From NCBI GenBank assembly GCA_040007355.1, contig JBDTVE010000266.1:1-30293 (forward strand): a DNA stretch of 30,293 nucleotides, written 5' to 3'. Shown piece after piece: positions 7,260-15,594 of the stretch. The first letter of the stretch is position 1, and each line of letters begins with the position of its first letter. A program made the translations under genes and the position numbers. The notes beneath the pieces are model-generated. The model was not told the origin of the DNA, made no database searches, and saw only the letters and a program-made list of their open reading frames with translations. Source of the stretch: JACMLD01 sp040007355. GTDB taxonomy: Bacteria; Bacteroidota; Bacteroidia; Chitinophagales; Chitinophagaceae.

Positions 7260-9107
7260 ATGCAGAAAGGAAACATCCGGGTACAAACGGAAAACATTTT
7301 TCCCATCATCAAAAAATTTTTATACAGCGACCATGATATTTTTTTACGCGAGCTGGTTAGCAATGCCGTAGACGCCACCCAGAAAGTAAAAACACTGTCC
7401 TCTATCGGAGAAGCCAAAGGCGACCTGGGTGAGCTGCGGATTGATATTAAGCTAGATACAGCTGCCAAAACCATTACCGTAAGTGATAAAGGGGTGGGTA
7501 TGACGACTGAAGAAATTGACAAATACATCAACCAGGTGGCATTTAGCGGGGCCGAGGAGTTTTTAACCAAATACAAGGGCCAGGCCGAATCCAATATCAT
7601 CGGCCATTTTGGGCTGGGTTTTTATTCTTCTTTCATGATCAGTGAAAAAGTGGAGATTATCAGTAAAAGCTACCGCGAAGGTGCAACCGCGGTTCGCTGG
7701 GAATGTGATGGCAGCCCGGAGTATACGCTGGAAGACACGGAGAAAGCGGATCGCGGAACAGACATCGTGATGTATGTAAACGAAGACAGCAAGGAGTTCC
7801 TGGAAGCGGACCGGTTGAAACTTATCCTGAAAAAATTCTGCCGGTTTTTACCCGTGCCCATTTATTTTGAAAACGAACAGATCAACAATACAGCGCCGGC
7901 CTGGACAAAAAAACCATCCGAATTAACCACCGAAGACTACCAGCATTTTTATAAAGAGCTGTACCCGTTCAATGAAGCTCCTTTGTTCTGGATACACCTC
8001 AACGTGGATTATCCTTTTAATCTGACGGGTATATTGTATTTCCCGAAGATCAAACAATCGTATGAAATACAGAAAGACAAGATACAGTTATACAGCAACC
8101 AGGTTTTTGTAACAGATGAGGTAAAGGATATTGTACCGGAATTTTTGATGCTGCTGCAGGGGGTCATCGACAGCCCGGATATACCGCTGAACGTTAGCCG
8201 CAGTTACCTGCAGGGCGATCCCAATGTAAAAAAGATAAACAGCCATATAACTAAAAAGGTAGCAGATAAGCTGGAAGATATTTTCAATAAGGACCGGGCT
8301 TCATTTGAAGAAAAATGGGAGAGCCTGGGCCTGTTTGTGAAATATGGTATGATGACCGATGATAAATTTCTTGACAAGGCCAGCAAATTCCATGTATTTG
8401 AAGAAACCGGTACCGGCAAATTCTTTACACTGGAAGAGTACCGCGCCGCAGCGGAGGGTCTGCAGAAAAACAAGGAAGGTAAACTGGTGATCATCTATAC
8501 CACCAGCCCGGTGCAGCAGGATGGTTATATACAGGCGGCCACCGCTAAGGGCTATAAAGTGGTGAAGATGGAAACCCTGGTAGATGCGGGTTTTATTAAC
8601 CAGATGGAACAGAAATGGAACGACGTGCATTTTATACGGGTAGATGCGGACATTGCCGACAACCTGGTAGACAAACAGGAAGACATGGATTCGGCGCTGA
8701 CCAAAGATGAAGCCGCCTCTTTAAAAACCCTGTTTGAAGCCAACACCGTGGGCCAGCATGTAACGGTAGAGGTAAAGGGGCTGAGTCCCACTGCCTCGCC
8801 GGTAGTAGCCACCCGACCAGAGTTTATGCGGCGCATGAAAGACATGAGCGCCATGAGCGGGGCCATGGGCAGTTTCTACGCCAATATGCCCGACGAGGTA
8901 ACCCTGACGGTAAACGGCAACCACCCCATTTATCAGTCGGTGATAGCCGAAAGCAATAAGGAAAAGCAGGGAAAATTTGTACACAACCTGGCGGATCTCG
9001 CTTTGTTATCGCAGGGATTGCTGAAAGGCAATAGCCTAACAGCATTCATTAACCGCAGCGTGGAACTGATGGAAGGGGAAAAGAAAAGCATTATACTGGA
9101 GGGATAG
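7260..9107 (+). CDS. htpG: Molecular chaperone HtpG (bacterial Hsp90)
   Basis: A 615-aa cytosolic ATP-dependent chaperone, close to the usual ~620-630 aa. The N-terminal GHKL ATPase domain has all the expected motifs: FLRELVSNAVDA with catalytic Glu31 and Mg-binding Asn35, VSDKGVGM with Asp76 contacting adenine, the glycine-rich lid segment IIGHFGLGFYSSFM (about 113-126), and RGTDIVMYV. The middle domain has PLFWIHLNVDYPFNLTGILY and the catalytic-loop region SPDIPLNVSRSYLQGD. The C-terminal dimerisation domain follows, with EFMRRMKDM and a final LSQGLLKG helix. As in other bacterial Hsp90s, no long charged linker is present. ATG 7260 fits the family start. The gene is monocistronic, with a strong terminator 30 nt downstream. 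Confidence 0.98.
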   Translation: MQKGNIRVQTENIFPIIKKFLYSDHDIFLRELVSNAVDATQKVKTLSSIGEAKGDLGELRIDIKLDTAAKTITVSDKGVGMTTEEIDKYINQVAFSGAEEFLTKYKGQAESNIIGHFGLGFYSSFMISEKVEIISKSYREGATAVRWECDGSPEYTLEDTEKADRGTDIVMYVNEDSKEFLEADRLKLILKKFCRFLPVPIYFENEQINNTAPAWTKKPSELTTEDYQHFYKELYPFNEAPLFWIHLNVDYPFNLTGILYFPKIKQSYEIQKDKIQLYSNQVFVTDEVKDIVPEFLMLLQGVIDSPDIPLNVSRSYLQGDPNVKKINSHITKKVADKLEDIFNKDRASFEEKWESLGLFVKYGMMTDDKFLDKASKFHVFEETGTGKFFTLEEYRAAAEGLQKNKEGKLVIIYTTSPVQQDGYIQAATAKGYKVVKMETLVDAGFINQMEQKWNDVHFIRVDADIADNLVDKQEDMDSALTKDEAASLKTLFEANTVGQHVTVEVKGLSPTASPVVATRPEFMRRMKDMSAMSGAMGSFYANMPDEVTLTVNGNHPIYQSVIAESNKEKQGKFVHNLADLALLSQGLLKGNSLTAFINRSVELMEGEKKSIILEG

Positions 9108-9138
9108 GTATAAATTCTTTCTAAAAGATATTTATCAT

Positions 9139-9170
9139 CCCGGCTGCAAAAGCAGCCGGGGTTTTTTTTT
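9139..9170 (+). terminator. Rho-independent terminator of htpG
   Basis: CCCGGCTGC (9139-9147) pairs perfectly with GCAGCCGGG (9152-9160) around an AAAA loop and is followed by a G and nine T residues. It lies about 30 nt after the htpG stop codon. Confidence 0.95.
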
Positions 9171-9856
9171 GTGCGATGCATATGCATGGCGGCGGCCCGC
9201 CCGCAGATTACTTCAACGACCAACGGGTGGGTCGCCCTCTCTTCGGGCGGCTCATCCTTCCTAAACCCCGCAGCTATAACGAGAATTTCCATTTGAAACC
9301 ACGAGCGATCGTCATAGCGAGCGCAGCGAAGCAACCCATGCTACGAAAATATGCGTGCCCCTGGTTAATAAGCCAATCAGCCATTATTCAGTCTTGCATC
9401 ATTTTATTCAACTCCGAATTATTCTATCCACAGAGATTGCTTCATTTCATGACCAGTCATGCGGATTAGTCAATTCTATATTATTTGATCAGTTCTCAAC
9501 ACCGCTGGCTCATTTCATATAATCCTGGTACAATATATAGTAATCAGTCCTGGCCAGGAGCAACCCGGCGCACAGGAAAAAACCTAAAACAATTGAGGAT
9601 TTTCACCTTGGCGGTCCACCCCGGTGCTATAATTTTAATTTATTACTACGGCAATACGGCGAACGCGTTGCAATGGATACCTGGTAATGGCGCAAGCTAC
9701 AATACAGCATACGTATATGAGTCAATTGAATGTATGTCAATTGTTCAAGTAATCCTTGTTGCCCGGCGCTTGCCTGGTGTTAGAACGATACGCTGAAACG
9801 GGGCATATCCCGGTTGTTTGTAGGGTTCACTTTTTTTATTGATGTAAATCCTCATT
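9171..9856. other. Long non-coding region with repeat sequences, before the RHS operon
   Basis: About 690 nt with no supportable gene. Two open frames exist (9176-9469 and 9485-9796), but their products are not protein-like and the first runs through repeat DNA. The left part holds a 12-bp palindrome (ATGCATATGCAT, 9176-9187), a GC-rich segment with a short hairpin (CGCCC/GGGCG around 9232-9250) and a dispersed-repeat motif at 9310-9337. The right part is AT-rich and presumably carries the promoter of the large downstream operon. No complete TTTG/TAnnTTTG pair was found. Confidence 0.6.
9310..9337. repeat. Dispersed-repeat motif (GCGAGCGCAGCGAAGCA type)
   Basis: The stretch CGTCATAGCGAGCGCAGCGA followed by AGCAACCC belongs to a widely scattered intergenic repeat type in bacterial genomes, whose translation gives the spurious peptide VIASAAKQ. 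It contains a short imperfect inverted symmetry. Only one copy lies in this window, so calling it a repeat rests on recognising the motif rather than on a second copy. Confidence 0.55.
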
Positions 9857-11401
9857 ATGAATTACAAGCAAATGCTGCTGCCGGTTGTTTTTTGTTGTAT
9901 ATGGTTAGTATCGCCCGCACAACGGGTCTACCAGATAAACGCCGACACTGTACGCATTTTCAGCAGTTGCGATACTGCGGAGCTACAACTCGAAAACCGT
10001 ACCCGTATGGTACCCAACGGCGTGCTTACCAATAAAGGGAATGGCATTACTGAATTCAGGAAGGTAATGATAAAACTGGGAGATAGCCTGTATATCATAG
10101 GGGGCGATACCCTGAATGCCGCCAGCTTCGGAAAAAACATATACAATGCCAACGGCATCGTTGCGGACAACCGGCTGATTGACGGGAATAATAAGAGTAT
10201 GCAATTCAGTAACAATAATAGCTACCTGGTTACGAATATCAACCGCCCCGTTATTATCTCCCGCACACATACAGACAGCCTGGTGCTGGATAAATTAAAC
10301 AATACAACAGCCTCTCCTTTTGCAGGATTAAAAGTGCGGGGTACCGGTTGTGATGCGGCGATAGAATTGATATCGGATTCGGCGGGAACCTGCAATGAAT
10401 CGCAGATGATTGATTTTACCACCCTAAAACCTAGAAGCGATTCCTGGCTTACCCATGCGTCGGAAAGTTTTGGTGATAAATATTTAATGGGAAGGATTGA
10501 ATTGCAAACCGACCGGCAGATTGCCGACTATGCAACACTTGGGTTTGCTGTTAAATCAGACACCGCTTTTTTTAACGATGGGGCGTATACTTTTTTCCCG
10601 GCGGGTTTTGCAGGAGGATATTTACCGGTTCCCGTGATGTCAATAAATCCTTCTTTCAAGCATCCCACGCAGGGATATAATACCAAGATGCCCTTTGTAC
10701 AGGTTAATGGGGGCCTGTTTGTTGGATTTGGCAGGAACTGGTATTTCAACTCAAGAAATGCACATGATATTATTGCGGGGGTAGATGATGTAGCCGGGTA
10801 CCTGCAACCCTTTTACGAAACAAGGTTTTCGGTATACGCCGACAGTCTGCCGCTTAAGATTTACAAACTTCCGGCTATCAGGGGGAATGCATTTTTGACC
10901 TATTCGCCAACGAAAACGGTTGAAGGCAATAATGTGGCTTTTGAATATAAAGACAGCGTCTATGAAGACATCCGTCAGTACATTTCAATGCGAGGTCTAA
11001 ATACCCCATCCGATAGAGGGCTCAAAGAAAATATCAGGGTTTCGCAATTCAACAATAATAAACTTCTCGGCCTGCAGATCAGGGATTTTAACTATAAGGC
11101 CGATAATACAAAAACGCTCTACACCGGCCTGCTGGCCCAGGAACTTAGAAAACAGGTGCCGGAACTGGTAAATGGCAGCGAAGGCAGTTACAGTATTGAT
11201 TACGTTAAGATGGTGCCCTACCTGTTAAAGCTGCTGCAAGATCAGCAAAAAGAAATTATTGCCCTGCAGCAACTAACCAACCTGACATCAAAAACAAAAA
11301 GGAATGCGATAGCAACACGGCCGGTTTTACAGTCATTACGGACGCAGGGATACCAACAACGGGAAGAAATAAAACACGCAAGGGTAGAGGCAAAAAAATA
11401 A
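9857..11401 (+). CDS. Exported protein with C-terminal S74 intramolecular chaperone (tail-fibre type autoprotease) domain
   Basis: This 514-aa protein starts with a signal peptide (cleavage probably after SPA at residue 21). The body (about 22-380) is strand-rich with many N, D and G residues and no recognised domain. A peptidase S74/endosialidase-chaperone domain begins at residue 385 with SDRGLKENI, continues through LQIRDFNYK and YTGLLAQELRKQVPELV, and ends in a coiled coil (YVKMVPYLLKLLQDQQKEII). In phage tail spikes this domain trimerises the protein and then cuts itself off at the Ser of the S-D-x-x-L-K motif, using a Ser-Lys dyad; here these would be Ser385 and Lys390. A basic 40-residue tail follows, longer than usual. 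It is the first gene of a seven-gene array, with 16 nt to the next. Bacteroidota carry such domains in cellular 'tail fiber domain' proteins, so this need not be a prophage. Confidence 0.85.
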   Translation: MNYKQMLLPVVFCCIWLVSPAQRVYQINADTVRIFSSCDTAELQLENRTRMVPNGVLTNKGNGITEFRKVMIKLGDSLYIIGGDTLNAASFGKNIYNANGIVADNRLIDGNNKSMQFSNNNSYLVTNINRPVIISRTHTDSLVLDKLNNTTASPFAGLKVRGTGCDAAIELISDSAGTCNESQMIDFTTLKPRSDSWLTHASESFGDKYLMGRIELQTDRQIADYATLGFAVKSDTAFFNDGAYTFFPAGFAGGYLPVPVMSINPSFKHPTQGYNTKMPFVQVNGGLFVGFGRNWYFNSRNAHDIIAGVDDVAGYLQPFYETRFSVYADSLPLKIYKLPAIRGNAFLTYSPTKTVEGNNVAFEYKDSVYEDIRQYISMRGLNTPSDRGLKENIRVSQFNNNKLLGLQIRDFNYKADNTKTLYTGLLAQELRKQVPELVNGSEGSYSIDYVKMVPYLLKLLQDQQKEIIALQQLTNLTSKTKRNAIATRPVLQSLRTQGYQQREEIKHARVEAKK

Positions 11402-11417
11402 ATCACCCCACCATAAT

Positions 11418-13955
11418 ATGCCGGAAAAGATAACCATATTGAATAACCTGCGAGGCATTGTGCTGCTATTGCTGGTGTTTGTTTGCAACCTGTACGGACT
11501 AGCGGCACAGCCTGGCGCTCCCCTGCAAGTAACAGGCATTGATTCAATTGCCCTTCTAAACCAGTTGTTAAAGGGAAATCTTTTGCGGTACTTTCCTGAC
11601 TACAAGAGACAGTACCTGCAAGTGGATAGCATGCTGACAAATCCTATGCTTGCAGACGGCCTGGGAAGGATAGTATTGTCGAATATACGGCAATTAAAAA
11701 AAGTCAACAATGAAACCGGAGAAACGGTTCTGCTACATACCATGGATGCGGGTAAAAAGTTGCTGCAGCCATCACTTGACGCCATTTTACATACAGGTGG
11801 TGCAAAAAAAATGGCGGGTCAGTTTGCCGGCCTGGTTAAACAACCCCTCTTTCAGTGGTTTGGTGGCGCGCTACAGTTGACCGGACAAACGGTTCCTTGT
11901 TTAAACAGCAAGGGCCAAGCATTGGCGAATAATATTGTATTAGATGGCAACTGGCGGGCAATGGGCATACCCATGGCCTTGCAGTTCAGCAGGCAGGATT
12001 ATACCGGGCCGGTACATAGTCACCGAAATGTTATTTCCTTTCGGTTTAACAGGGAAGATTACCTGAATTCGCTCCGCGATAAGATAAGATCTCAAACAGC
12101 CATGGTGCATATAGCCCTGGCGCCAGCCTATAATGAATTGCTTAAAAAAATGAAGGAGGCGATGCAGGCAGAATTGCATGCTTCACTTGATTCGATCAAT
12201 AATATATACAAAGGAGTATTAAGCAATACACTGGAAAAACTGGGCGATGCAACAAACCTGTTAAAAGAACAGGGGAGCCTATGGGAGCAGAAACTGCGTT
12301 CGATTGAAGAGGGGCAGGTCATCAACTATAAAAAAAACCTGCTTGCACAAATGCAACAGGAGCTGAATGCCGGTGGCACCATCAATACAGTCCTGTTTGA
12401 TTCATTATTGTTGTCTGTCCAAAAAGCGGAAGGGGTCGACAAAATTATTAACCAGCTCAGATCTTTTAAGAAAAACTTTCAAAAGACCGGCCTGCTGCAA
12501 AAGATAGAACAGGCAGAACAAATCCAGAATGATCATGTGCAGGAATGGCTGCAGGATCCGGATAAAATAAAATCGCTGGCAAAAGAAGCGCTGGATCTAA
12601 ATGGCATACAAAAATTTTTCCTGAATATGAGCCAGCTTTCAATGGGGTTGAACACGGTGAGTCTTAGTCCGCTTACAGTTTACCAGTATTCCATTCAGGG
12701 AATCAGCGCGGCTTTTTTTAACAATAAAACTTATTTGTTTGTAATGGCCGGAAAACAAGCCGGGTCAGAAAACCGGTTAGGTGGGCCTTTACCGATTCCA
12801 TTGACGTATAGTGGTACCAGTATAATGGGTTTACGTGCCGGTAAAGGAGATATATCAGGCTTACATACTCATGTTTCGCTGTTTTCTTACAGGCAAGATA
12901 AGGCGAATGATAACAGCGGGGTTTATAACACGGTGCCGAGCCACACCCTGGTGGCTGGTTTTAGTCAGCAAATAAAATTAAATGAGAACAACAGCCTTGG
13001 TATTGAGTTGTCAAAATCGGCTCATACCTATAAAATTGATCAAAGCATAGCTGATACCCTGTCCGGAAGCGATCTTGCAAAACAGTTCGTGAACGGTGAT
13101 GATTTTCTTCAACAGATGGCTATCGCACTACAGTGGCACGGGGAATTAAAGGACCGTGCGTTTAGCTACGACTTACACGGTAGCAAAATTGGCGAAGCCT
13201 ACAATAATCCGGGCAATCCTTTTCTTTCAAGTGGCACCCTGGAGCTGGGTGGCAGCGGTAAGAAAGCCTTTTTGAAAAACCGGTTGCTGGTTTCGGCAAA
13301 AGCCGATTACCATGAATACCGGTTCAATAGCAACAGCACAAAATGGTGCAATTATCATTTCTCTTTCCGGGAAAAATGGAAACTTAAAGGAGGCCAGTAT
13401 ATTTCATTGCAGTACCAGCCTTACTGCGCCGTGCGTTTTCAGGGTAATGCAAAATACAGCGTCATGTCCGGCAATAGCCTGTCGCTGGAAGGGAATTTCA
13501 GGAAACGGTTCGGCGCGTTCAGCTACCAGCATACTGCCAGTCTTTCAATCTTAAAAAGCCATTTCCGGCCGGATAGCCTGTCTTCGGGTGGCACAGCATT
13601 TCTTTTAAGCTCAATACAAACCATCACCATTAACTCAAAATCATATTACCTGAATTTGCAGTACAACAAAACAGGTTCGCCGGTTCTTATGCCGACAATT
13701 AGCACGCAATTAAATGCGGATGCAGGTCTTTCCTACAGCATTTGTAAAGGAGTCCTTGTATCCACGGCCCTAACTTATAACTATACCAGGGAATGGTTTC
13801 AGCAATTCGGCATCAAACAAACTATCAGCGGCGCAATAGGGGAGCGTTTTACCGTCAGCGTGTTTGCGGTGATTGCCAAAAACATAAAAACGTACAGGGA
13901 CAACAATATAGAGAATACCCGGATCGACTGGAGCCTGCAGTATTTATTAAAATAA
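11418..13955 (+). CDS. Predicted outer-membrane beta-barrel protein with long helical periplasmic region
   Basis: An 845-aa protein of no family that I recognise. It has a hydrophobic signal segment (IVLLLLVFVCNLYGLAAQ, cleavage near residue 30). From about 210 to 400 it is strongly helical and charged, probably coiled coil (for example LLKKMKEAMQAELHASLDSI and NLLAQMQQELNAGG). From about 410 to the end the pattern changes to alternating polar/hydrophobic strands of 8-12 residues with aromatic girdle residues and short turns (such as YISLQYQPYCAVRF, SYYLNLQYNKTGS, TALTYNYTREW), as in outer-membrane beta-barrels. The last residues (RIDWSLQYLLK) could be the closing strand, though it lacks a terminal Phe. 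The gene begins 16 nt after the S74 gene and ends 8 nt before the next. A role as membrane anchor or export channel for its neighbours is inferred from this context only. Confidence 0.72.
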   Translation: MPEKITILNNLRGIVLLLLVFVCNLYGLAAQPGAPLQVTGIDSIALLNQLLKGNLLRYFPDYKRQYLQVDSMLTNPMLADGLGRIVLSNIRQLKKVNNETGETVLLHTMDAGKKLLQPSLDAILHTGGAKKMAGQFAGLVKQPLFQWFGGALQLTGQTVPCLNSKGQALANNIVLDGNWRAMGIPMALQFSRQDYTGPVHSHRNVISFRFNREDYLNSLRDKIRSQTAMVHIALAPAYNELLKKMKEAMQAELHASLDSINNIYKGVLSNTLEKLGDATNLLKEQGSLWEQKLRSIEEGQVINYKKNLLAQMQQELNAGGTINTVLFDSLLLSVQKAEGVDKIINQLRSFKKNFQKTGLLQKIEQAEQIQNDHVQEWLQDPDKIKSLAKEALDLNGIQKFFLNMSQLSMGLNTVSLSPLTVYQYSIQGISAAFFNNKTYLFVMAGKQAGSENRLGGPLPIPLTYSGTSIMGLRAGKGDISGLHTHVSLFSYRQDKANDNSGVYNTVPSHTLVAGFSQQIKLNENNSLGIELSKSAHTYKIDQSIADTLSGSDLAKQFVNGDDFLQQMAIALQWHGELKDRAFSYDLHGSKIGEAYNNPGNPFLSSGTLELGGSGKKAFLKNRLLVSAKADYHEYRFNSNSTKWCNYHFSFREKWKLKGGQYISLQYQPYCAVRFQGNAKYSVMSGNSLSLEGNFRKRFGAFSYQHTASLSILKSHFRPDSLSSGGTAFLLSSIQTITINSKSYYLNLQYNKTGSPVLMPTISTQLNADAGLSYSICKGVLVSTALTYNYTREWFQQFGIKQTISGAIGERFTVSVFAVIAKNIKTYRDNNIENTRIDWSLQYLLK

Positions 13956-13963
13956 GCGATAAT

Positions 13964-15097
13964 ATGAGAAAAATACTTTTAGCAATACAATACCTGCGCG
14001 GCTGTATGACAGTTATATTGCTGGTGATGCCATCCGGCTTTTTGCCGGCGCAGGTAAGCATACAATTTGTTCCGGCATTAAACGGCCAATTCGTAAACGG
14101 GCTTTTTACAGCGCTGGTTCAGAATACAACTACTGGCGTATATAATGGTAAGCTTGAGATTACGGTCAGAGATGCCGACGGCAGAACCGTCCTGCTTGCC
14201 CGTACACCGTCCTTTTTGATAAGGCCGGGTAGGAATGCCATACGGGCGCTTGCTCCTCAAACCAGTATTGCCTTTGGTAACAGCGCTTTGGCCAATGCGG
14301 TTGCGCAAACCGGACATTTTCCCGAAAGCGAATATGAATATTGTTTTGAATGGACCGGAACAGGCAACAAACCCGGAGACGATGTACAGGTATTTGAAAA
14401 CTGTTATAATTTTTTCGTTCTGCCGGTCATTCCGCTCACCCTGGTATACCCGGGAGATGGTGATGAATTCTGTAATGAAAGACCCGGTTTTAACTGGCAA
14501 CCTGCAATGCCGGTCAATGGCAGCTACCGGTACCGTGTTCTTGTTACGTCAAAAAATATGGATCAATCACCCATGGCTGCATTAACGGACAATTTACCCG
14601 TCCTGCAACAAGATAATATTCCTGGTTTTATGATTCCCTATCCGGCGCATGCGCCCGGTTTACAAAAGAATCACACGTATGTGTGGCAGGTATCGGCCTA
14701 CGAAGGGAACCGGCGAATAACACAATCGGAAATATGGACATTCCGGGTTAACTGCAACGATAAAAAGCCGGACAGCACCAATGAAAGCTACCGGCAGCTA
14801 AGTGATAAGTTGGACGGAAATTATTACCTGGCCAACACGACCCTTCATTTTTCGGTTGTCAATCCTTACAGTTTTGCGATCCTTCGTTATTCAATCACAG
14901 AGTTGGCCGATCCGCACGCCAGGATCAATAACCTGCCGCCTATAAAAATAGGCACCGGCCTAAACAAAATAGATATCGGGCTGCAGGAAATCAAAGGCAT
15001 ACAGCCAAACCGGATGTACCTGCTGAAAGTGGAGAATATGGGAGAACATATCCAATACCTACAATTTATATACAAAGGAGATGAAACGCAGCAATAA
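13964..15097 (+). CDS. Secreted Ig/Fn3-like protein of unknown function (possibly TANFOR-type)
   Basis: A 377-aa exported protein. Its signal peptide ends around PAQ (residues 28-30). The rest is almost all beta-strand. An N-terminal sandwich (about 31-150) contains GKLEITVRDADGRTVLLART and the pair of Cys in YEYCFEW/ENCYNFF. A central Fn3-like part (about 155-265) contains LVYPGDGDEFCNERPGFNWQ, SYRYRVLVTSK, NHTYVWQVSAYEGNRRI and IWTFRVNC. The last 110 residues (HFSVVNPYSFAILRYSITE..) form another sandwich. The first 250 residues resemble the Bacteroidota TANFOR type of surface protein, but I cannot confirm that without a profile search. The frame extends upstream into the previous gene, but ATG 13964 starts directly at the signal peptide, 8 nt after that gene's stop. 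Its 3' end overlaps the next gene by 17 nt. Confidence 0.72.
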   Translation: MRKILLAIQYLRGCMTVILLVMPSGFLPAQVSIQFVPALNGQFVNGLFTALVQNTTTGVYNGKLEITVRDADGRTVLLARTPSFLIRPGRNAIRALAPQTSIAFGNSALANAVAQTGHFPESEYEYCFEWTGTGNKPGDDVQVFENCYNFFVLPVIPLTLVYPGDGDEFCNERPGFNWQPAMPVNGSYRYRVLVTSKNMDQSPMAALTDNLPVLQQDNIPGFMIPYPAHAPGLQKNHTYVWQVSAYEGNRRITQSEIWTFRVNCNDKKPDSTNESYRQLSDKLDGNYYLANTTLHFSVVNPYSFAILRYSITELADPHARINNLPPIKIGTGLNKIDIGLQEIKGIQPNRMYLLKVENMGEHIQYLQFIYKGDETQQ

Positions 15098-15584
15098 TAT
15101 ACAGACAGCGCTGGTATGCGTAATGATGGCCGCCATGATTTTGGTGGGCGCCAATGAAAAAAACTCCGGCCACAGTAAACCCTTAACAGGAGTCGCGGGG
15201 CGACCGCAGGTTAAAAAGACAAATGCAGGGTCAGTATGTGTGCAATTAATGACTGGGCCAGCAACAGCCGGCGATCTAAACAGTGACTTCTGCAATATGC
15301 GGGTAACAATAAAGACCAGCCACCCGGTAAAACCATCGCTTATGTCATACATCAACTTTGGAATGAGAAAAAGTCTTTTTGCGGTGCGGGGGCGGGATAC
15401 CTTCCCCTGTACGGTTTGTGAAAGAATACCGGGCATTATCCCGAATGAATTCATATACCTGGCAGGATTTGATCAGTTGGATCCGGCCAGTGGAATTTTT
15501 CGGTTGTGTATTTCCGATACATTGTTAGGGTTTGGTGAACTATCCATGGAAATTAAAAATGAAATACCACAAACACCGGATTAA
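15081..15584 (+). CDS. Small secreted protein with CxxC motif, unknown function
   Basis: A 167-aa protein that I do not recognise. It begins with a basic, then hydrophobic segment (MKRSNNIQTALVCVMMAAMI) suited to export. The mature part has five Cys, including a CTVC pair at about residue 112 (TFPCTVCERIPG), with others at VCVQL, DFCNM and RLCIS. The C-terminal third (NEFIYLAGFDQLDPASGIFR then LCISDTLLGFGELSMEI) looks like a small beta domain. An AAGGAG sequence abuts the ATG at 15081, inside the last codons of the previous gene; the 17-nt overlap suggests coupled translation. Its position just before the giant RHS gene suggests a partner or accessory subunit, but no function can be read from the sequence. 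Confidence 0.75.
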   Translation: MKRSNNIQTALVCVMMAAMILVGANEKNSGHSKPLTGVAGRPQVKKTNAGSVCVQLMTGPATAGDLNSDFCNMRVTIKTSHPVKPSLMSYINFGMRKSLFAVRGRDTFPCTVCERIPGIIPNEFIYLAGFDQLDPASGIFRLCISDTLLGFGELSMEIKNEIPQTPD

Positions 15585-15594
15585 AAATCAATGC

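Noticed and set aside
9176..9469. 97-aa open frame after htpG
   Set aside because: It runs through repeat DNA and gives the typical spurious peptide VIASAAKQ. It has no start context or protein-like composition.
9485..9796. 103-aa open frame before the S74 gene
   Set aside because: There is no recognisable domain, signal peptide or ribosome site, and the composition is not protein-like. Kept as non-coding.
9857..11401. Prophage tail-fibre gene
   Set aside because: The S74 domain is found in phages, but this protein has a signal peptide and sits in an operon of exported cellular proteins with no capsid, tail or integrase genes nearby.
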